The notes: generated by a model not told the origin, from the letters alone. Positions 36,535-48,736 are shown, counted from the first letter of the stretch. The stretch: DNA of 64,000 nucleotides from Cymodocea nodosa (GCA_036874045.1 CM072340.1:5347001-5411000); one strand, 5' to 3'. Numbers and translations: made by a program.

Positions 36535-37985
36535 TGTTAGGATCGATAGGCTCACCGAGGGGGGGTGAATGGTGAAGGTGTGTAAGTTTTGATTCTTTCC
36601 ACTTAGAATCGATTGATTCTACAACACAGTGAGATTAAATGAATTAAATGTAAACAAACTAGTAAGAAAATAACACACAGCAAATTTTAGGTGATTCACC
36701 AACTTGACTAGTCCACCCCTAAGATACACTTAGGCTTCACTAAGTAGTCAAATACTTACAACATTTGCTTTTAGGTTGAAGCAAGAACCAACACTTAGAG
36801 CTTTCAGGTATAAGCTTAATAACCAACCTTTCTCTTGAGCTTTTAAGTTGAAGCTCTCAACCAACAATGAGTTTTCAGGTTGAAACTCATGAACTAATAG
36901 CTTTAAACTTTTCTATCAGAGTTTTGGCACACAGAGCTTTTCTATAGTGAATCTTTAAGAGTAAACTTGATAGTTGCAGAGTTGAGAGTGTATCTGGAAT
37001 TTTTTGTGTAGCTCATTGTAAAAAATGTATGATCATTTTCTCTATCTGTTCTTCTCTTAAACTTCTCATATTTATACCAAAAGGTATAACGATTATATTT
37101 TTCTTTCAATAGATGTATTCTGCAGTACTTGCTAAATAATCAGACCTAAATATGGTAAGTTACCATTCTGTCTAATATTTAGTAAGTAATCTTCCGATTT
37201 CCTTTGATTTTCGGATGGTTATATGAATAACTCACCGAAGAGCGTCTATAACTTACCGAACCTTCACTTACATCCTATTGTCTGTGTCACGTGAGGATTT
37301 TAAGTTGCTCACGTGAGGTGTCAAGTGATCGGAGACTTGTAGTTTTAACTTACCAAAAAACTCTTGACTTCGGATAGTTAACTACAGTAACTCTCCGATT
37401 TTTCTTTTAAGCTTCTGACTACTGTCTCTTTAATTCTGCATGTGCGAAATAGAATAACTTAAGTTTCGGATGGTTATACTTGTAACTCACCAAAATCCTT
37501 CAAATTTCAGATAGTTATCTTTCTAACTCTCCGAAAAGTCTTTTAAGCTTCTGTTCTGGATTTCTACATGTGGTTAATTGAATGACTTAAGTTTCGGATA
37601 GTTAGCCTTTCTAACTTTTCGATTTTCCTTGAGCTTTCGAATAGTTAACTCCTTAACTTTTCGATCATTCAACCCACTGCCTTTCACAACTCTCCGAAGG
37701 CTTTATGATTTCGGATAGTTATTCTTCTAACTGTCCAACAGTGTTGCTGCTGCTTTAAATTAACTCTTTGGATACTTAAGTCTGTAACTCACCGAAGATT
37801 AACTTTCTTTTGGATACATAAGCCTGGAATTGTCCGATTTTCTATAGCTTTATAGCAACACATTTTGGAATTAAATGCAACTTATTTGTCTGCCTTCTGA
37901 TCTTTTGCTGCACTGACTTATCTATGAAATACAATATGTTTCCTCACATAGGTTTTTGCATTATCAAAATACTTGGGTCCTAACA
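36535..37985 (-). repeat. 5' LTR of A3
   Basis: TGTTAGGATCGATAGG to GGGTCCTAACA on plus. Same length as its partner at 30027-31477, and U3 units repeat in the same order. Confidence 0.93.
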
Positions 37986-37990
37986 CTTAG

Positions 37991-38108
37991 GTTGCCAGAT
38001 TTAAAGAGTCTTTTTTTAGGTCAACAATCGTTACATACTTATCTGCTCAAGTACAAAAGGCTCGTGATGAAACAAATCAATAAACTCTCAAAGTTTTTCT
38101 TTTTTCTT
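37991..38108 (-). repeat. spacer, minus-oriented, right of A3
   Basis: Continues the minus spacer cut at 30026 and matches 54372-54480 in the same direction. At about 38108 the orientation flips to plus. Confidence 0.7.
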
Positions 38109-38612
38109 CTTTTGAATCGAGTATATTCTTTGTTATTTATGATTACTGAAGTATGAATCTAGAATTAGACTTTTGAAGTTGTTTATTTGAGATACAATTC
38201 ATTATTCTTCTTATTTTAATCATATTGAGTTGAATTGTGTTTTGATTCGTATGCAATTGAAATTTATTCTAGAAATCATATTGGAAAATTTAGGATAACA
38301 GATGTTTGAAAAAAATTGATAGTGTAACTACCACTTATTTGATGCTAGTATATTTTGTATGTAATTTACGTATTTTTGAAATATATTTGCAAGGGGAGGA
38401 GGAAAAACAATGTTAAATTAGATTACTGAATTATATAGAATATCTCTACATTAATCTAATCTTAGTATATTAAAGATACAAAATGAAGAAATATTTTTCA
38501 TTAGGAATATTGATTTTTGAAGAAAAGAAATAGTTCTAGAACTTTAGAAAGACCTATTAACTAGATCATATTAGTTTGCTAAGGGACTAGCAAAAGTTAA
38601 GTATGGAGGAGG
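38109..38612 (+). repeat. B-element spacer, plus-oriented, with PPT
   Basis: Matches the reverse complement of about 29372-29870. For example CTTTTGAATCGAG then TTATTTATGATTACT at 38113-38150 mirrors 29826-29866. It contains an internal purine tract at 38390-38404 and the terminal PPT TATGGAGGAGG at 38602-38612 next to LTR B4. Confidence 0.75.
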
Positions 38613-39432
38613 TGTTTAGAATGAAAAAATGCATAATATTAACGGTTAAATAATGGTTAATTGCATTATATTTAGCTTATCATTTGAGAATTAAGCCATT
38701 ATATTATAATTGCACAATTATATGACTTAATTAAAGAATGTGCATAATTCTATTAAATTAGCATTAATGAAGTATATTTTTTGAACTGTTGGTGAGTTAT
38801 AGGTTTTTTAATTCCTAAGTATCTGAAATGTCTATTATTTCAAAGATTTTTATTTTATGTACTAGGCAGTTGTGTTTTAAACACTTAAAGAGTATTTTGT
38901 TATTATTTTAAGTACATCTGTCATGACATGGAAACTTGACTTAAGTTGTCTTCCAAAATGTTAGAGGCTAACTATCTGAAATGTGTTTAAGCATTAGATA
39001 ATTATGTTTTCAAAGTATCTAAAATACCCTTTTACAGGTAAAAGTGAAAAATTATTACCTACAAATTCGTAAACTTACTAAGGGTACGAAAGCTCATAAA
39101 GTTTTAGTTAGGTTTACGGATTCTCATAAACTTACAATGCTAAGATTATGAATCCTTGTAAAGTTAGAATTATGCATGTGTGAATTTAAATGTTTTATTA
39201 TGTCACATGAGTTGCACATATTTTATATTAAGTCCGTTGAGTTAACCATTAAGTCAACAGAGTAAGTTTGTTGAGTTACACTAACTCCACAGACCAGTTA
39301 TTTTCTTACATCCACTATTAGTAGTTACAAGAAATAGGAAGTTCGAAGGAAAACCATGATTGCACGTATCACGCAAGAATTAACTTGTGGAATGAAGAAG
39401 AAATCATCATCGTTGTTATGAATGAAGGAAAT
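38613..39432 (+). repeat. 3' LTR B4, first part
   Basis: TGTTTAGAATG start directly after a PPT. About 39020-39165 is an extra module with TTCGTAAACTTAC and TTTACGGATTCTCATAAAC units, not seen in B1 or B3. Cut at 39432 by the D element, and resumes at 44022. Confidence 0.82.
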
Positions 39433-40650
39433 TGTAGGATTGTCTGTATCACAAGAGGGGGGTGAATTGTGTCTTTAGTAATTAAACTAGCAGATAAAAC
39501 AAGAGCACAAAACACTCGTAAATGAAATTCTATTCTTTTATTTCAAGACAGAATTTACAATATCTTTTCAGCTCAATTCCCTTCTTGACGGTTTTGATAT
39601 AGTAATTTTTGATATACAATTCAAATAGGAAAACAAAGCTCTTTTTCAAAACTAATTTTGAATTGTATAAAACCTGATCTTTATGCACACAGCTCTTTTC
39701 TTTCTCTTTGCTCAGCTTCTATATCTCTTCTTCTCCAGTTGTCGAATTTCTAGACTTCTTGCGTTTGCAGCTCCTTTTCTAAAATTTCTTGGAATTTCGA
39801 ACTTCTTCTGATGTTGGAGAACTTTTCAGAATATGAATATTCAAACTTAACTTTTCAATTAGGGATCCAAATTGAATATTCAGACTTGGTTTTTGAGATT
39901 GGGATCCTTTGTTGTAATGTAGCTCATACTCTCTATTTGTAGTCGAACTCTGTTGTCTTTCACGTTCAGCAAGTTCATCCACTTGATCCACAATCCATAA
40001 TCCATAATCCACGTACTAATTTTCTCTTTAATCCAAATTACTTTCTATTTAAATTTCCACTTTCTTCACTAACAATTTGAGTTTCCACGATCTCCAATCG
40101 TAGATTTACTGAAATTTTATCTTCCTGGAGTCTTGTAGAATATCTTCTAAGTCTTCGATTTAGTCGAACATTTATCCTTTAACTCGTATCAAAACTCGAA
40201 CACTTATCCTTTAACTCTTTGAGTTCTTGCACCTGCAAAACACATGACTAAACAAGGAAACTTATCTGTTCGTTAGTCCTTTTACAAAACTCGAACAATT
40301 ATCTATCCATGCGTATAAAAACTTGAACATTTATCTAACTATTCGATTTTTCATTACCAAACGCACATGGAAAACACGTGACAACTTAAAACATTAAAAA
40401 CACACGTGCGGATAACTTAACTATACGAGTTTTTAACATAAAGTATTCGACAAAAATGAAACGTTAACTATCCGAAAGTTTAACTATTGCAAATCTAGCT
40501 CTTCGAAAATATTTATTTTATCCGACATAAAAATGAAACTTTCTGATAATCTGTTAACTATTATATTAGAGAAATATACTTAGAGAATATTATGTAGACT
40601 TATTTAAATACGTTAATAAAGCATACATCTTCAAAATTAAATACCTAACA
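39433..40650 (-). repeat. 3' LTR of D element
   Basis: Plus-strand ends TGTAGGATTG and ATACCTAACA. Contains motif pairs of the TCGAACAGTTA and TAACTATTCGA type around 40290-40350 and CACGTG boxes near 40380-40410. Confidence 0.93.
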
Positions 40651-40753
40651 ATCTCCCCCTTTTTGATGATGTCAAAACCTAATAAGTCTCATAATTTATA
40701 TCTCCCCCTTTTTGGCATTATAAAAAAGTAAACAAACTATTTTCTCCCCCTTT
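40651..40753 (-). other. three polypurine tracts of D element
   Basis: Minus-strand AAAAAGGGGGAGAT at 40651-40664 (touching the LTR), 40700-40713 and 40741-40753. 40754-40976 holds no other feature. Confidence 0.75.
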
Positions 40754-40976
40754 AGGAAGTTAAGTTTTATAAATGTAAGGAAGGATATCTTACTAAGTAT
40801 ATATTAATCAAAACGATAGTGTCAACCATACATAGGATTTATGGATTAAGCAAAAACTATTTAATATCATAAACTGTGAAAAATAATCATGTAACATTAA
40901 AATCAGTAAACAGTTTACATAATGGTTTTGGTTACAAATTACAAAAAATAAATCATGTAATACATAATTTGTATAA

Positions 40977-42695
40977 TCACAAGCCTCTTTGTCTTCGAAA
41001 AATATCAATCAGGGTATCTGAAATTTTCTTTGCAATATCTGTACTAACTCTTTTTATCTGAACAAGTAATGCTTGATCTAAATCATTTTGAGAAACTTGT
41101 GATGGTTGCTGTAAAAATTCAGTATGTATGTCTGTATCTATACTTGTATATATTTCTCTGTGTATACCTTGTTGTATATCTGTATGTAAATCTTGTATAT
41201 CTGTATGTTGCTGTATTTCTGTAAATTCTGCGGATTGTTGCTATGTTTGCCGAACCTGTTGTTGTTGTTGTCTAAGGATAGGTGTATCTGCCGCTTGGTA
41301 TTTTTGGAGTTCCTTTGCAGAGAAAGATCATGACTTTAATCTTTTTTGTGGCCAAGGTGTAATATCTATTTGACTTGCCACAATTCTCAAAATTGTATCA
41401 CCATAAAATAATTTACTCTGCAAATGTAAGATATGAGAAACAAAAATATCATACCAGTTCACCTGTATATGATTGATTAATGCGTATGTAGCATAAAGAC
41501 AACATTTGCCAACTTCTGCCCCATGACCAAACCTCTGAAACAATGTAGCATGCAATATTTTTGCAATAAAGCGTGCTTGGCCATTTAAGTCATTTAGTAA
41601 TGTCAATGGTTTGTTGGTAGTTGGATCTTTAGCTAAACTTGTAATGTCTCATCCCAATCGATAAACCTGTTTTCTTTCTGATAATTTAACTCCTTCATTT
41701 TTCAGACCAAGTACCTAATGAAGTAAATCTGGAGTTAAATATATGTCATTTTCTTATATATTAGAAACATGAATACCTTCTTCCACTGTTAAGTTTGAGT
41801 AAAAACAACTGAGAAGTTCGGGTATAGCAAGATGGCCTGGTTGTTGTGGAAGTAGAGTCAACAAGCCTTGAAATTCAAACAGTTCACGTATGTGTGCCAT
41901 CCCTTCAAACTTAACTGGTCTTGAATATAAAACTGTAAAAGTTTTATATGTTTGAAATTTGTCATAACAGGAATTATTTCTAAACCATAATAGTGTATTT
42001 GCATCTAAACTCTGTTCAGGATTAGGTATTTTCCTATCATGATGTTCTGATCTGGGACTTGTTTCAATATTATCAGCAGCATCTATATTGTCAGATCTTT
42101 CAGAACTGGTGGAATTTCTATCAAAACTAGTATAAATGTCTGAAATATCTGTTATTGTCGTATCAATAATCTACTGAATTTCTTCTGAAAACATTTCAGT
42201 AGCAACAGTCTTTGTAACAATCTATATATCAGCAACCTGTATATCTATATGTGATCTATACAACTGTCTCTATATGAAAGAATGTTCTATATTTGTCTGT
42301 GGAATAGAATCATCTTGTATTTCTGAAATTTGTATATGTGAGACATTGGTAGTATCATATTCTATTTGTAACTGTGTATGTTGTTGATTATATACATTTA
42401 TCAACAAGTATACGATATATTGTAACAGACATAACCATACATATAAAGTGTAGTATAAGCAACTGTACCAAAATTCAAAAGTCTCTATTCGAGATACAGT
42501 AAGAGGAAGAATATCTGTACATTCCTCTTTAGATGAAATATCTTCAAAATTCATAGACTCAGTGTCTATGTCATCAATAATATCATCAAATTTGATATCA
42601 TCTGTATATATATCATCAAAATTTCTACATTCAAACATAGGAGGACGATTAGTGGTCTGTCCTTTAGTCATAACTAAGATTTCAGAATTATCCAT
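40977..42695 (-). pseudogene. ORF3-like protein with gag-type leader (D element)
   Basis: From ATG at 42695 to TGA at 40979-40977 is one 573-codon frame with no frameshift but eight in-frame stops that I read. The leader MDNSEILV...GQTTNRPPMFE matches the gag start GQNLNRPPLFD. An acidic Asp/Glu/Ile-rich middle follows. The C-terminal domain has VLYSRPVKFEGM, IRELFEFQGLLTLL, ELLSCFYSNL, LGLKNEGV, ARFIAKILHATLFQRFG, CLYATYALINHIQVNWYD and KLFYGDTILRIVASQ. Then KELQKYQ, a Gln-rich stretch and IDIFRRQRGL. The same blocks in order occur in the C-family ORF3 at 53400-51127. The Cys/Leu/Tyr run at 42510-42390 may be a hydrophobic segment. Function unknown. Confidence 0.8.
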
Positions 42696-42785
42696 TTTAA
42701 ACAGATGATCCGAAGTAAATGACAGGAAAAACCAATTCCTAAATAGAGAAATGAAGGCTTTCGAATGCTTTAAATAGTTTAAAAT

Positions 42786-42797
42786 GCTCTGATACCA
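42786..42797 (-). other. primer binding site of D element
   Basis: Minus strand TGGTATCAGAGC, exact, two bases inside the 5' LTR. Confidence 0.92.
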
Positions 42798-42799
42798 GT

Positions 42800-44016
42800 T
42801 GTAGGATCGTTTGTATCACAAGAGGGGGGTGAATTGTGTCTTTAGTAATTAAACTAGTAGATAAAACAAGAGCACAAAACACTCGAAAATGAAATTCTAT
42901 TCTTTTATTTTAAGACAGAATTTACAATATCTTTTCAGCTCAATTCCCTTCTTGACGATTTTGATACAGTAATTTTTGATATACAATTCAAATAGGAAAA
43001 CAAAGCTCTTTTTCAAAACTAATTTTGAATTGTATAAAACCTGATCTTTATGCACAGCTCTTTTCTTTCTCTTTGCTCAGCTTCTGTATCTCTTCTTCTC
43101 CAGTTGTCGAATTTCCAGACTTCTTGCGTTTGCAGCTCCATTTCTAAAATTGCTTGGAATTTTGAACTTCTTCTGATGTTGGAGAACTTTTCAGAATATA
43201 AATATTCAAACTTAACTTTTCAATTAGGGATCCAGATTGAATATTCATACTTGGTTTTTGAGATTGGGATCCTCTATTGTAATGTAGCTCGTACTCTCTA
43301 TTTGTAGTCGAACTCTGTTGTCTTTCACGTTCAACATGTTCATCCACTTGATCCACAATCCATAATCCATAATCCACGTACTAATTTTCTCTTTAATCCA
43401 AATTACTTTCTATTTAAATTTCCACTTTCTTCACTGACAATCTGAGTTTCCACGATCTCCACTCGTAGATTCACCAAAATTTTATCTTCCTGGAGTCTTG
43501 TAGAATATCTTCTAAGTCTTCGATTTAGTCGAACATTTATCCTTTAACTCCTGTCAAAAGTCGAACACTTATCCTTTAACTCTTCGAGTTCTTGCACCTG
43601 CAAAACACGTGACTTAACAAGGAAACTTATCTGTTCGTTAGTCCTTTTACAAAACTCGAACAGTTATCTATCTATGCGTATAAAAACTCGAGCAGTTATC
43701 TAACTATTCGATTTTTCATTACTGAACGCACATGGAAAACACGTGACAACTTAAAACATTAAAAACACATGTGCAGATAACTTAACTATACGAGTTTTTA
43801 ACATAAAGTATTCGACAAAAACGAAACGTTAACTATCCAAAAGTTTAACTATTGCAAATCTAGCTCTTCAGAAATCTTTAATTTATCCGACATAAAAATG
43901 AAACTTTCCGATAATCTGTTAACTATTATACTTAGAGAAATATACTTAGAGAATATTATGTAGACTTATTTAAATACGTTAATAAAGCATACATCTTCAA
44001 AATTAAATACCTAACA
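42800..44016 (-). repeat. 5' LTR of D element
   Basis: TGTAGGATCG to ATACCTAACA on plus. Differs from its partner by scattered, mostly transition changes, suggesting a moderately recent insertion. Confidence 0.93.
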
Positions 44017-44021
44017 GAAAT

Positions 44022-45087
44022 CCAACCGATCATTTAAGCAGAAGCAATTACTACTAAAAGAAATATAAAAGAAGAGGAGAAAAATGAAGAAGGGTGTGAA
44101 GGTAGAAAACTACGCTAATTATAGGAAGCATCGGAAGTTCCTTGAAACTCCACAACACCACCACAATCACCAACCATTGAAGGTTTGTGAGGATACTTTT
44201 TGGATGTCGGGTAGATTCTGAGCCAAACATGGTGACTAACAACTACTGTAAGGAGTGATCACATCACAAGAAGGAAAACCATTTTCACCAAGCATCGACT
44301 CATATCTCAAGAGATCGTAAAGCTTCTCGCCTTGGTTTCGGGTTGTTGCCGATATACTAAAGAGGAGATCAACTTACAAGTCTCGATTTGTGATTTTATA
44401 AGGAGAGGAGGTGTGACTGTAAGTGATTAAGTTTTCAGTGATGTAATCGCATTGCATGTAGTGACGGAAGTTCTTACCGTCAATAAAGAATTTTTACATT
44501 TCACATTTCGTTCATCTTTAGGAACATATCAAAATAAAAATACCAAAAACTAATTATCTATGTTTATAGTTAGTATTTATGTGTTGTATTGCTTATTTTG
44601 TATTGTGATTAATGTTATCATTGTCAATATTGTGAATGTTTCATATTTATTTGATTCAAAAAATAGAAAATAGTTTTATTGATTATTGAAATTGATTCAT
44701 ATAGAATACTCAAAAATTTTAATGGTTACTATTCATAATATCTAAATGTTAGTGTTGATTAATGATAAATCTCAGATTAACTAACATTAAAAAACTTAAT
44801 TGATGTTATTTACATTCTATGGAACTATCCAATGGATGGCCGAATTCTTTTGTAAATAGCAAAAACTTAATTGGAAATTACTAGGTAGGCTCGTGTAAAT
44901 CAAAAAAGTACATTATTCTTACTTAATCTTTGTGGGATTGACTTATACTTGCACACAAATACAATAGACACTATGTACTTGTAGTTCAAATACAAATTGA
45001 ACTTGATAGCTAATTTGTGTGAAAAGTTGTTTGATTACTTCTAAAAGAATTTATTAATATAAGCATAAAAATAAATCAAATAGGTTT
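44022..45087 (+). repeat. 3' LTR B4, second part
   Basis: Continues from 39432 (CCAACCGATCATTTAAGC, as in B1 at 6407). It ends near GGTTTTCCC, short of the tail seen in B1, so the right edge is approximate. Confidence 0.78.
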
Positions 45088-45336
45088 TCCCAATAAATAG
45101 GAGCCCAAATACCTTGTTGTTCAGAAGTGCTTTCATCTTAATCCACCACAAACTGAAATTGTTCTTACCATTGAACTTTTCAACCTTCAAGGCTGATATT
45201 GCCATGATAGGAGAACAACACAAATAACAGTAAGCTAATAACTAAAATTCAGACAACAAACAAGCACTAATTTGCTATCCCAAAACTACACATGAATCTT
45301 GCATTCAAGGTATCCCAAAGCAAGTGCAACAACTAA
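45088..45336 (-). pseudogene. fragment of another copia gag (Tnt1/Tork-like)
   Basis: Minus-strand ATG at 45205 opens KVEKFNGKNNFSLWWIKMKA, the N-terminus typical of Tork-type copia gag and unlike the RPPLFDG gags elsewhere here. About 38 codons remain before B4 sequence. 45206-45336 is presumably its leader; nothing else seen. Confidence 0.6.
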
Positions 45337-45377
45337 TGTAGGATCGAATGGCTACATAAGAGGGGGGTGAATTGTGT
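45337..45377 (-). repeat. 3' LTR of a minus C element, small distal piece
   Basis: 41 bp TGTAGGATCGAATGGCTACA and so on, the reverse complement of the C LTR terminus (compare 48691-48731). The last five bases TGTGT are the target duplication of LTR B5. The LTR resumes at 49147. Confidence 0.85.
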
Positions 45378-46996
45378 TGTCTTGATGTGAAAGGTTAAAT
45401 CAGAAAACTTGTATTGGTTTGTCTTTATGCCTTTATCAATAATTACTTTTAGAAGTAAACAAACAACCTTTCACACAAATTAGATATTAATTCCAATTTA
45501 TATTTTAACTGGAAGTGCATAGTGTATATTGTATTTGTGTGCAAGTACAGGTCGATCCCACAAAGAGATAGAGTAAGAATTATGTACTGTTTCGATTTTT
45601 ATATTGGAGTTTATGTATTCAGTTAAGCACTCTGTTGAGTTACAGTTAACATAACAGGCTAAGTTCGTGGAGTTATGGTTAACTCAATGAACTAACCTTG
45701 TGGACTTAAGTTAACTCCACGAGTCTAATTTTTTCAATTGAATATTGTTAATTACAAAGGAATTTAGCCAACCATTGGGCGGTTCCACAAATTGTAAATA
45801 ACATCAATTAAGCTCTTCAATGTTATTTAACATTAGATTTTTCATTAAGCAATACTAACATTCAGATATTTCAAACAGTAACTGTTAAAATCTTTAAGTA
45901 TTTGGAATGAATCAATTTTAGTAAATTGTAAAACTATTTTCTATTTTCTGAATCAAATAATCATAAAACATTCACAATACTAACAATGATAACATTAATC
46001 ATGATACAAAACAAACAATACAACACTTTAATACTACATGTAACACATATAATTTGTTGTTTTTGGTATTTTTGTTTTGATATGTTCCTGAAGATGAGCG
46101 AAAGGTGAAATGTAAAAACTCTATCGACAATAAAAACTTCTGTCACTACATGAGATGCGATTACACCACTGAAAACTTAATCACTTACAATCCTGCCTCC
46201 TCTCCCTATAGAATCACGAATCCAGAATTGTAAGATGATCTCCTCCTCAGCATACTAGCATCAACTCGAAACCAAGGCTAGAAGCATTACGATCTCCTGA
46301 GGTATGAGTCGGTGCTTGGTGAAATGGCTTCCCTTCCCGCGACGTGATCACTCCTCATAGTAGTTGTCAGGCACCGTGTTTGGCTAGGAATCAACCCGAC
46401 ATCAGAAAAGTATCCTCATAGACCTCCGATGGTTGGTGATTATGGTGGTGGTGTGGAGCTTTAGGGAACTTCCGATGCTTCCTGTAGTTAGCGCGGTCCT
46501 CCACCTCTACACACACTATTTTTCTTCATCTTTTATATTTCTTACAGTAGTAACTGCTCCTGCTTAGATGATCGATTAGATTTCCTTCATCCATATCAAC
46601 GATAGTGATTTCTTCTTTATTCCACGAGTAAATTCTTGTGTGATACGTGCAATCGTGGTTTTCCTTCGAATGTCCTATTTCTGCAATTGATATAGTGGCA
46701 TATTACTCTTCGTTTTAGTCGAACACTTATCCTTTAAGTCCTGTAAAACTTGAACACTTATTTGTAACTCTTCAAGTTTTAGCACCTGCAAAACACGTGA
46801 CTGAACATAGAAAACTTATCTAGTTGTTAGTCATTTTATAAAACTCGAACAGTTATCTATGCATGCGTATAAAAACTCGAATAGTTATCTAACTCTTCGA
46901 TTTTCATTACCAAACGCACAAGGAAAACACGTGACAACTTAAAACATTAAAAAGCACACGTGCCAATAACTTAACTATACGAGTTCGGATATTTCG
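45378..46996 (-). mobile_element. solo LTR B5, left part (TSD TGTGT), with D-like U3 segment
   Basis: B LTR inserted in the C LTR: TGTGT at 45373-45377 and 49142-49146. 45378-46703 is ordinary B sequence. About 46704-46985 is instead D-LTR sequence (compare 40160-40440), including ACTCGAATAGTTATC at 46876-46890. It then returns to B after the nested solo C LTR. Confidence 0.85.
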
Positions 46997-48731
46997 TGTT
47001 GAGTATTTTGTTTTGATGATGTGTGCTGAATGAAAATAATCATATTTGCTCAATTACCATTGCTTGTGAAAAGAAATTAAAATCATCAGTTAATATAGAA
47101 AAAGCTTATTGATATAAATACTTATCTATATTGGATCTGAAGTTAATAACTAGTCATTTCGTTGCATTAATTTCTCATTTAACTAAACGTTAAGTTAACG
47201 TGTGTTTTTATTGAAAAGCATGATATGTTTTAAAGTTATATCTTCTGTATCATGAACAGTGCACGTTTTAGACAACTCGTTAAGTTAGAGTTTTGTTTGT
47301 ATAGAGGTCACGTGAGAACTCGTTAAGTTAGAGGCTTAAAGGTTAAAATAGGTCATGTGAGAACTCGTTAAGTTAGTGAGTAAAAGAATAGACAAACTCG
47401 TTAAGTTAGTGTTATACATGTGGTGAAATTATAAGTTACAAATGTTGTATTATATCACGTGAGGTGCACATGTTTAACTCATTAAGTTAGCATATCTAAA
47501 TGCGTTGAGTTGCTATATTGAACACTAAGGCAACACGTTAGGTTAGCATTATAAACTTAAGTTGTTATTTTTGCACATGGTAAAATTCTTATTATAAAAA
47601 CATATGTTTATTATTGAATCGGTGAGTTAAAGTTTTTCGGAGACTTACAATCGTAACTATCCGAAAGGTAATTTAAGTCATGTTTTCAGGTCTTGACACG
47701 TGTCTCACTAGTTTTATGGTAAAAAGAGTTTTACGGAGACTTACAACCATAACTATCCAAAACTTAAACTGTTTTCGGTGAGTTATCGTTTAACCTTCCG
47801 AAACAAAGGTTAAGCTGGTTCGTTGAGTTAGCGTAACACCACGGAGTTAGTTCGTTGAGTTAGCTATAGTACTTGTCACGTGAAATGGCACATGAGGAAC
47901 TCGTTAAGTTAGAAACGTTAAGTTATATATATATACTTGTGTTACTCGTTTAGTTAACATTAAAGTAACAACTTCTTATTACGCTTGATGAAAGATTTTG
48001 GACGAGAAAGTTTATTTTGCAGGAAATTTTTCAGAGATCCAGGACTGATGATTAAAGAAAATTCGAAATGTAAACCTAGGTCAGAACGTGTGTGTTTTGA
48101 TGAAGGTAAAGGAAAAGACGTGAAGAAGTGGAAAACTAGTAGTGGTTAAACGTGAAGGATATGCATGAAATGAAGATACAGTATAAAAGGCATAGAGTTC
48201 TCGTTGATCAAATTATCCTTGCACACAAAAAGAAAAATCTTTTCAAGGATCAAACAATCCCTACACACCAAAAGAAAAATCTTTTTTAGGAATCAAAAAC
48301 ACCTCTTCGGGAAAATCTCTCAAGTGGAAGAAAATTCAGTGAAGTAGAAAAAGGTATTATTTATGTCATTGAAGATGTAAAGTATCAGAAGAAAGAAAAT
48401 TCAGTGAAGTAGAGAAAGACAAGATATTTGTCACTAAAGAATTGCTAAAGAAGAAAGATCTCAAATAGGGAGAAATGTTTTAAATTCTGCAAATTAGTTT
48501 TCTCTGTTTGTAGTTATGAAATTGTTTAGATGATACATGGTATCGAGATATAATTGCATCTACAATTTCTGAGGAGAATTGAATTGTATATTGTAATTGA
48601 AACCTTGAATAAAAATGATTTTATGAAAACAATGTCTCGACTTGTTTTTGAGTTTTAAAGTTTCAATTATATTTCAGAAAATATTAAAAATACACAATTC
48701 ACCCCCTCTTGTGTAGCCATACGATCCTACA
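46997..48731 (+). mobile_element. solo LTR of C family, TSD TTTCG
   Basis: 1735 bp, TGTTGAGTATTTTG to CGATCCTACA, exact duplication TTTCG at 46992-46996 and 48732-48736. It carries about 200 bp (47616-47820) of TCGGTGAGTTA/TAACTATCCGAA units absent from the C LTR at 55715-57251. The rest is closely alike. Confidence 0.94.
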
Positions 48732-48736
48732 TTTCG

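Larger units (their letters stand above)
30027..37985 (-). mobile_element. complete A-family copia element A3, TSD CTTAG
   Basis: 7.96 kb, two 1451-bp LTRs, exact duplication CTTAG at 30022-30026 and 37986-37990. Same layout as A2: gag, pol, triple PPT, no ORF3. It inserted in B/C-type spacer. The LTR pair looks alike along its whole length, with scattered transitions. Confidence 0.96.
39433..44016 (-). mobile_element. complete non-autonomous D element encoding only an ORF3-like protein, TSD GAAAT
   Basis: 4.58 kb with LTRs of 1218 and 1217 bp, exact duplication GAAAT at 39428-39432 and 44017-44021, primer site and triple PPT. The 2.15 kb interior has no protease, integrase, RT or RNase H. 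Its single long frame begins with a gag-like leader and continues as ORF3. It must depend on proteins supplied in trans. It interrupts LTR B4. Confidence 0.93.

Noticed and set aside
29372..38612. A hairpin-ended DNA transposon with long terminal inverted repeats
   Set aside because: The arms are B spacer and LTR sequence with PPTs at the LTR edges, which is retroelement structure; no transposase or outer duplication is present.
41128..41373. Cys-rich plus-strand open frame (CCISVCKSC-like)
   Set aside because: It is the antisense shadow of the Gln/Asp/Ile-rich C-terminus of the D-element ORF3.
45088..45336. Host gene exon
   Set aside because: The 38 codons match the start of a Tork-type copia gag (EKFNGKNNFSLW), not a cellular gene.
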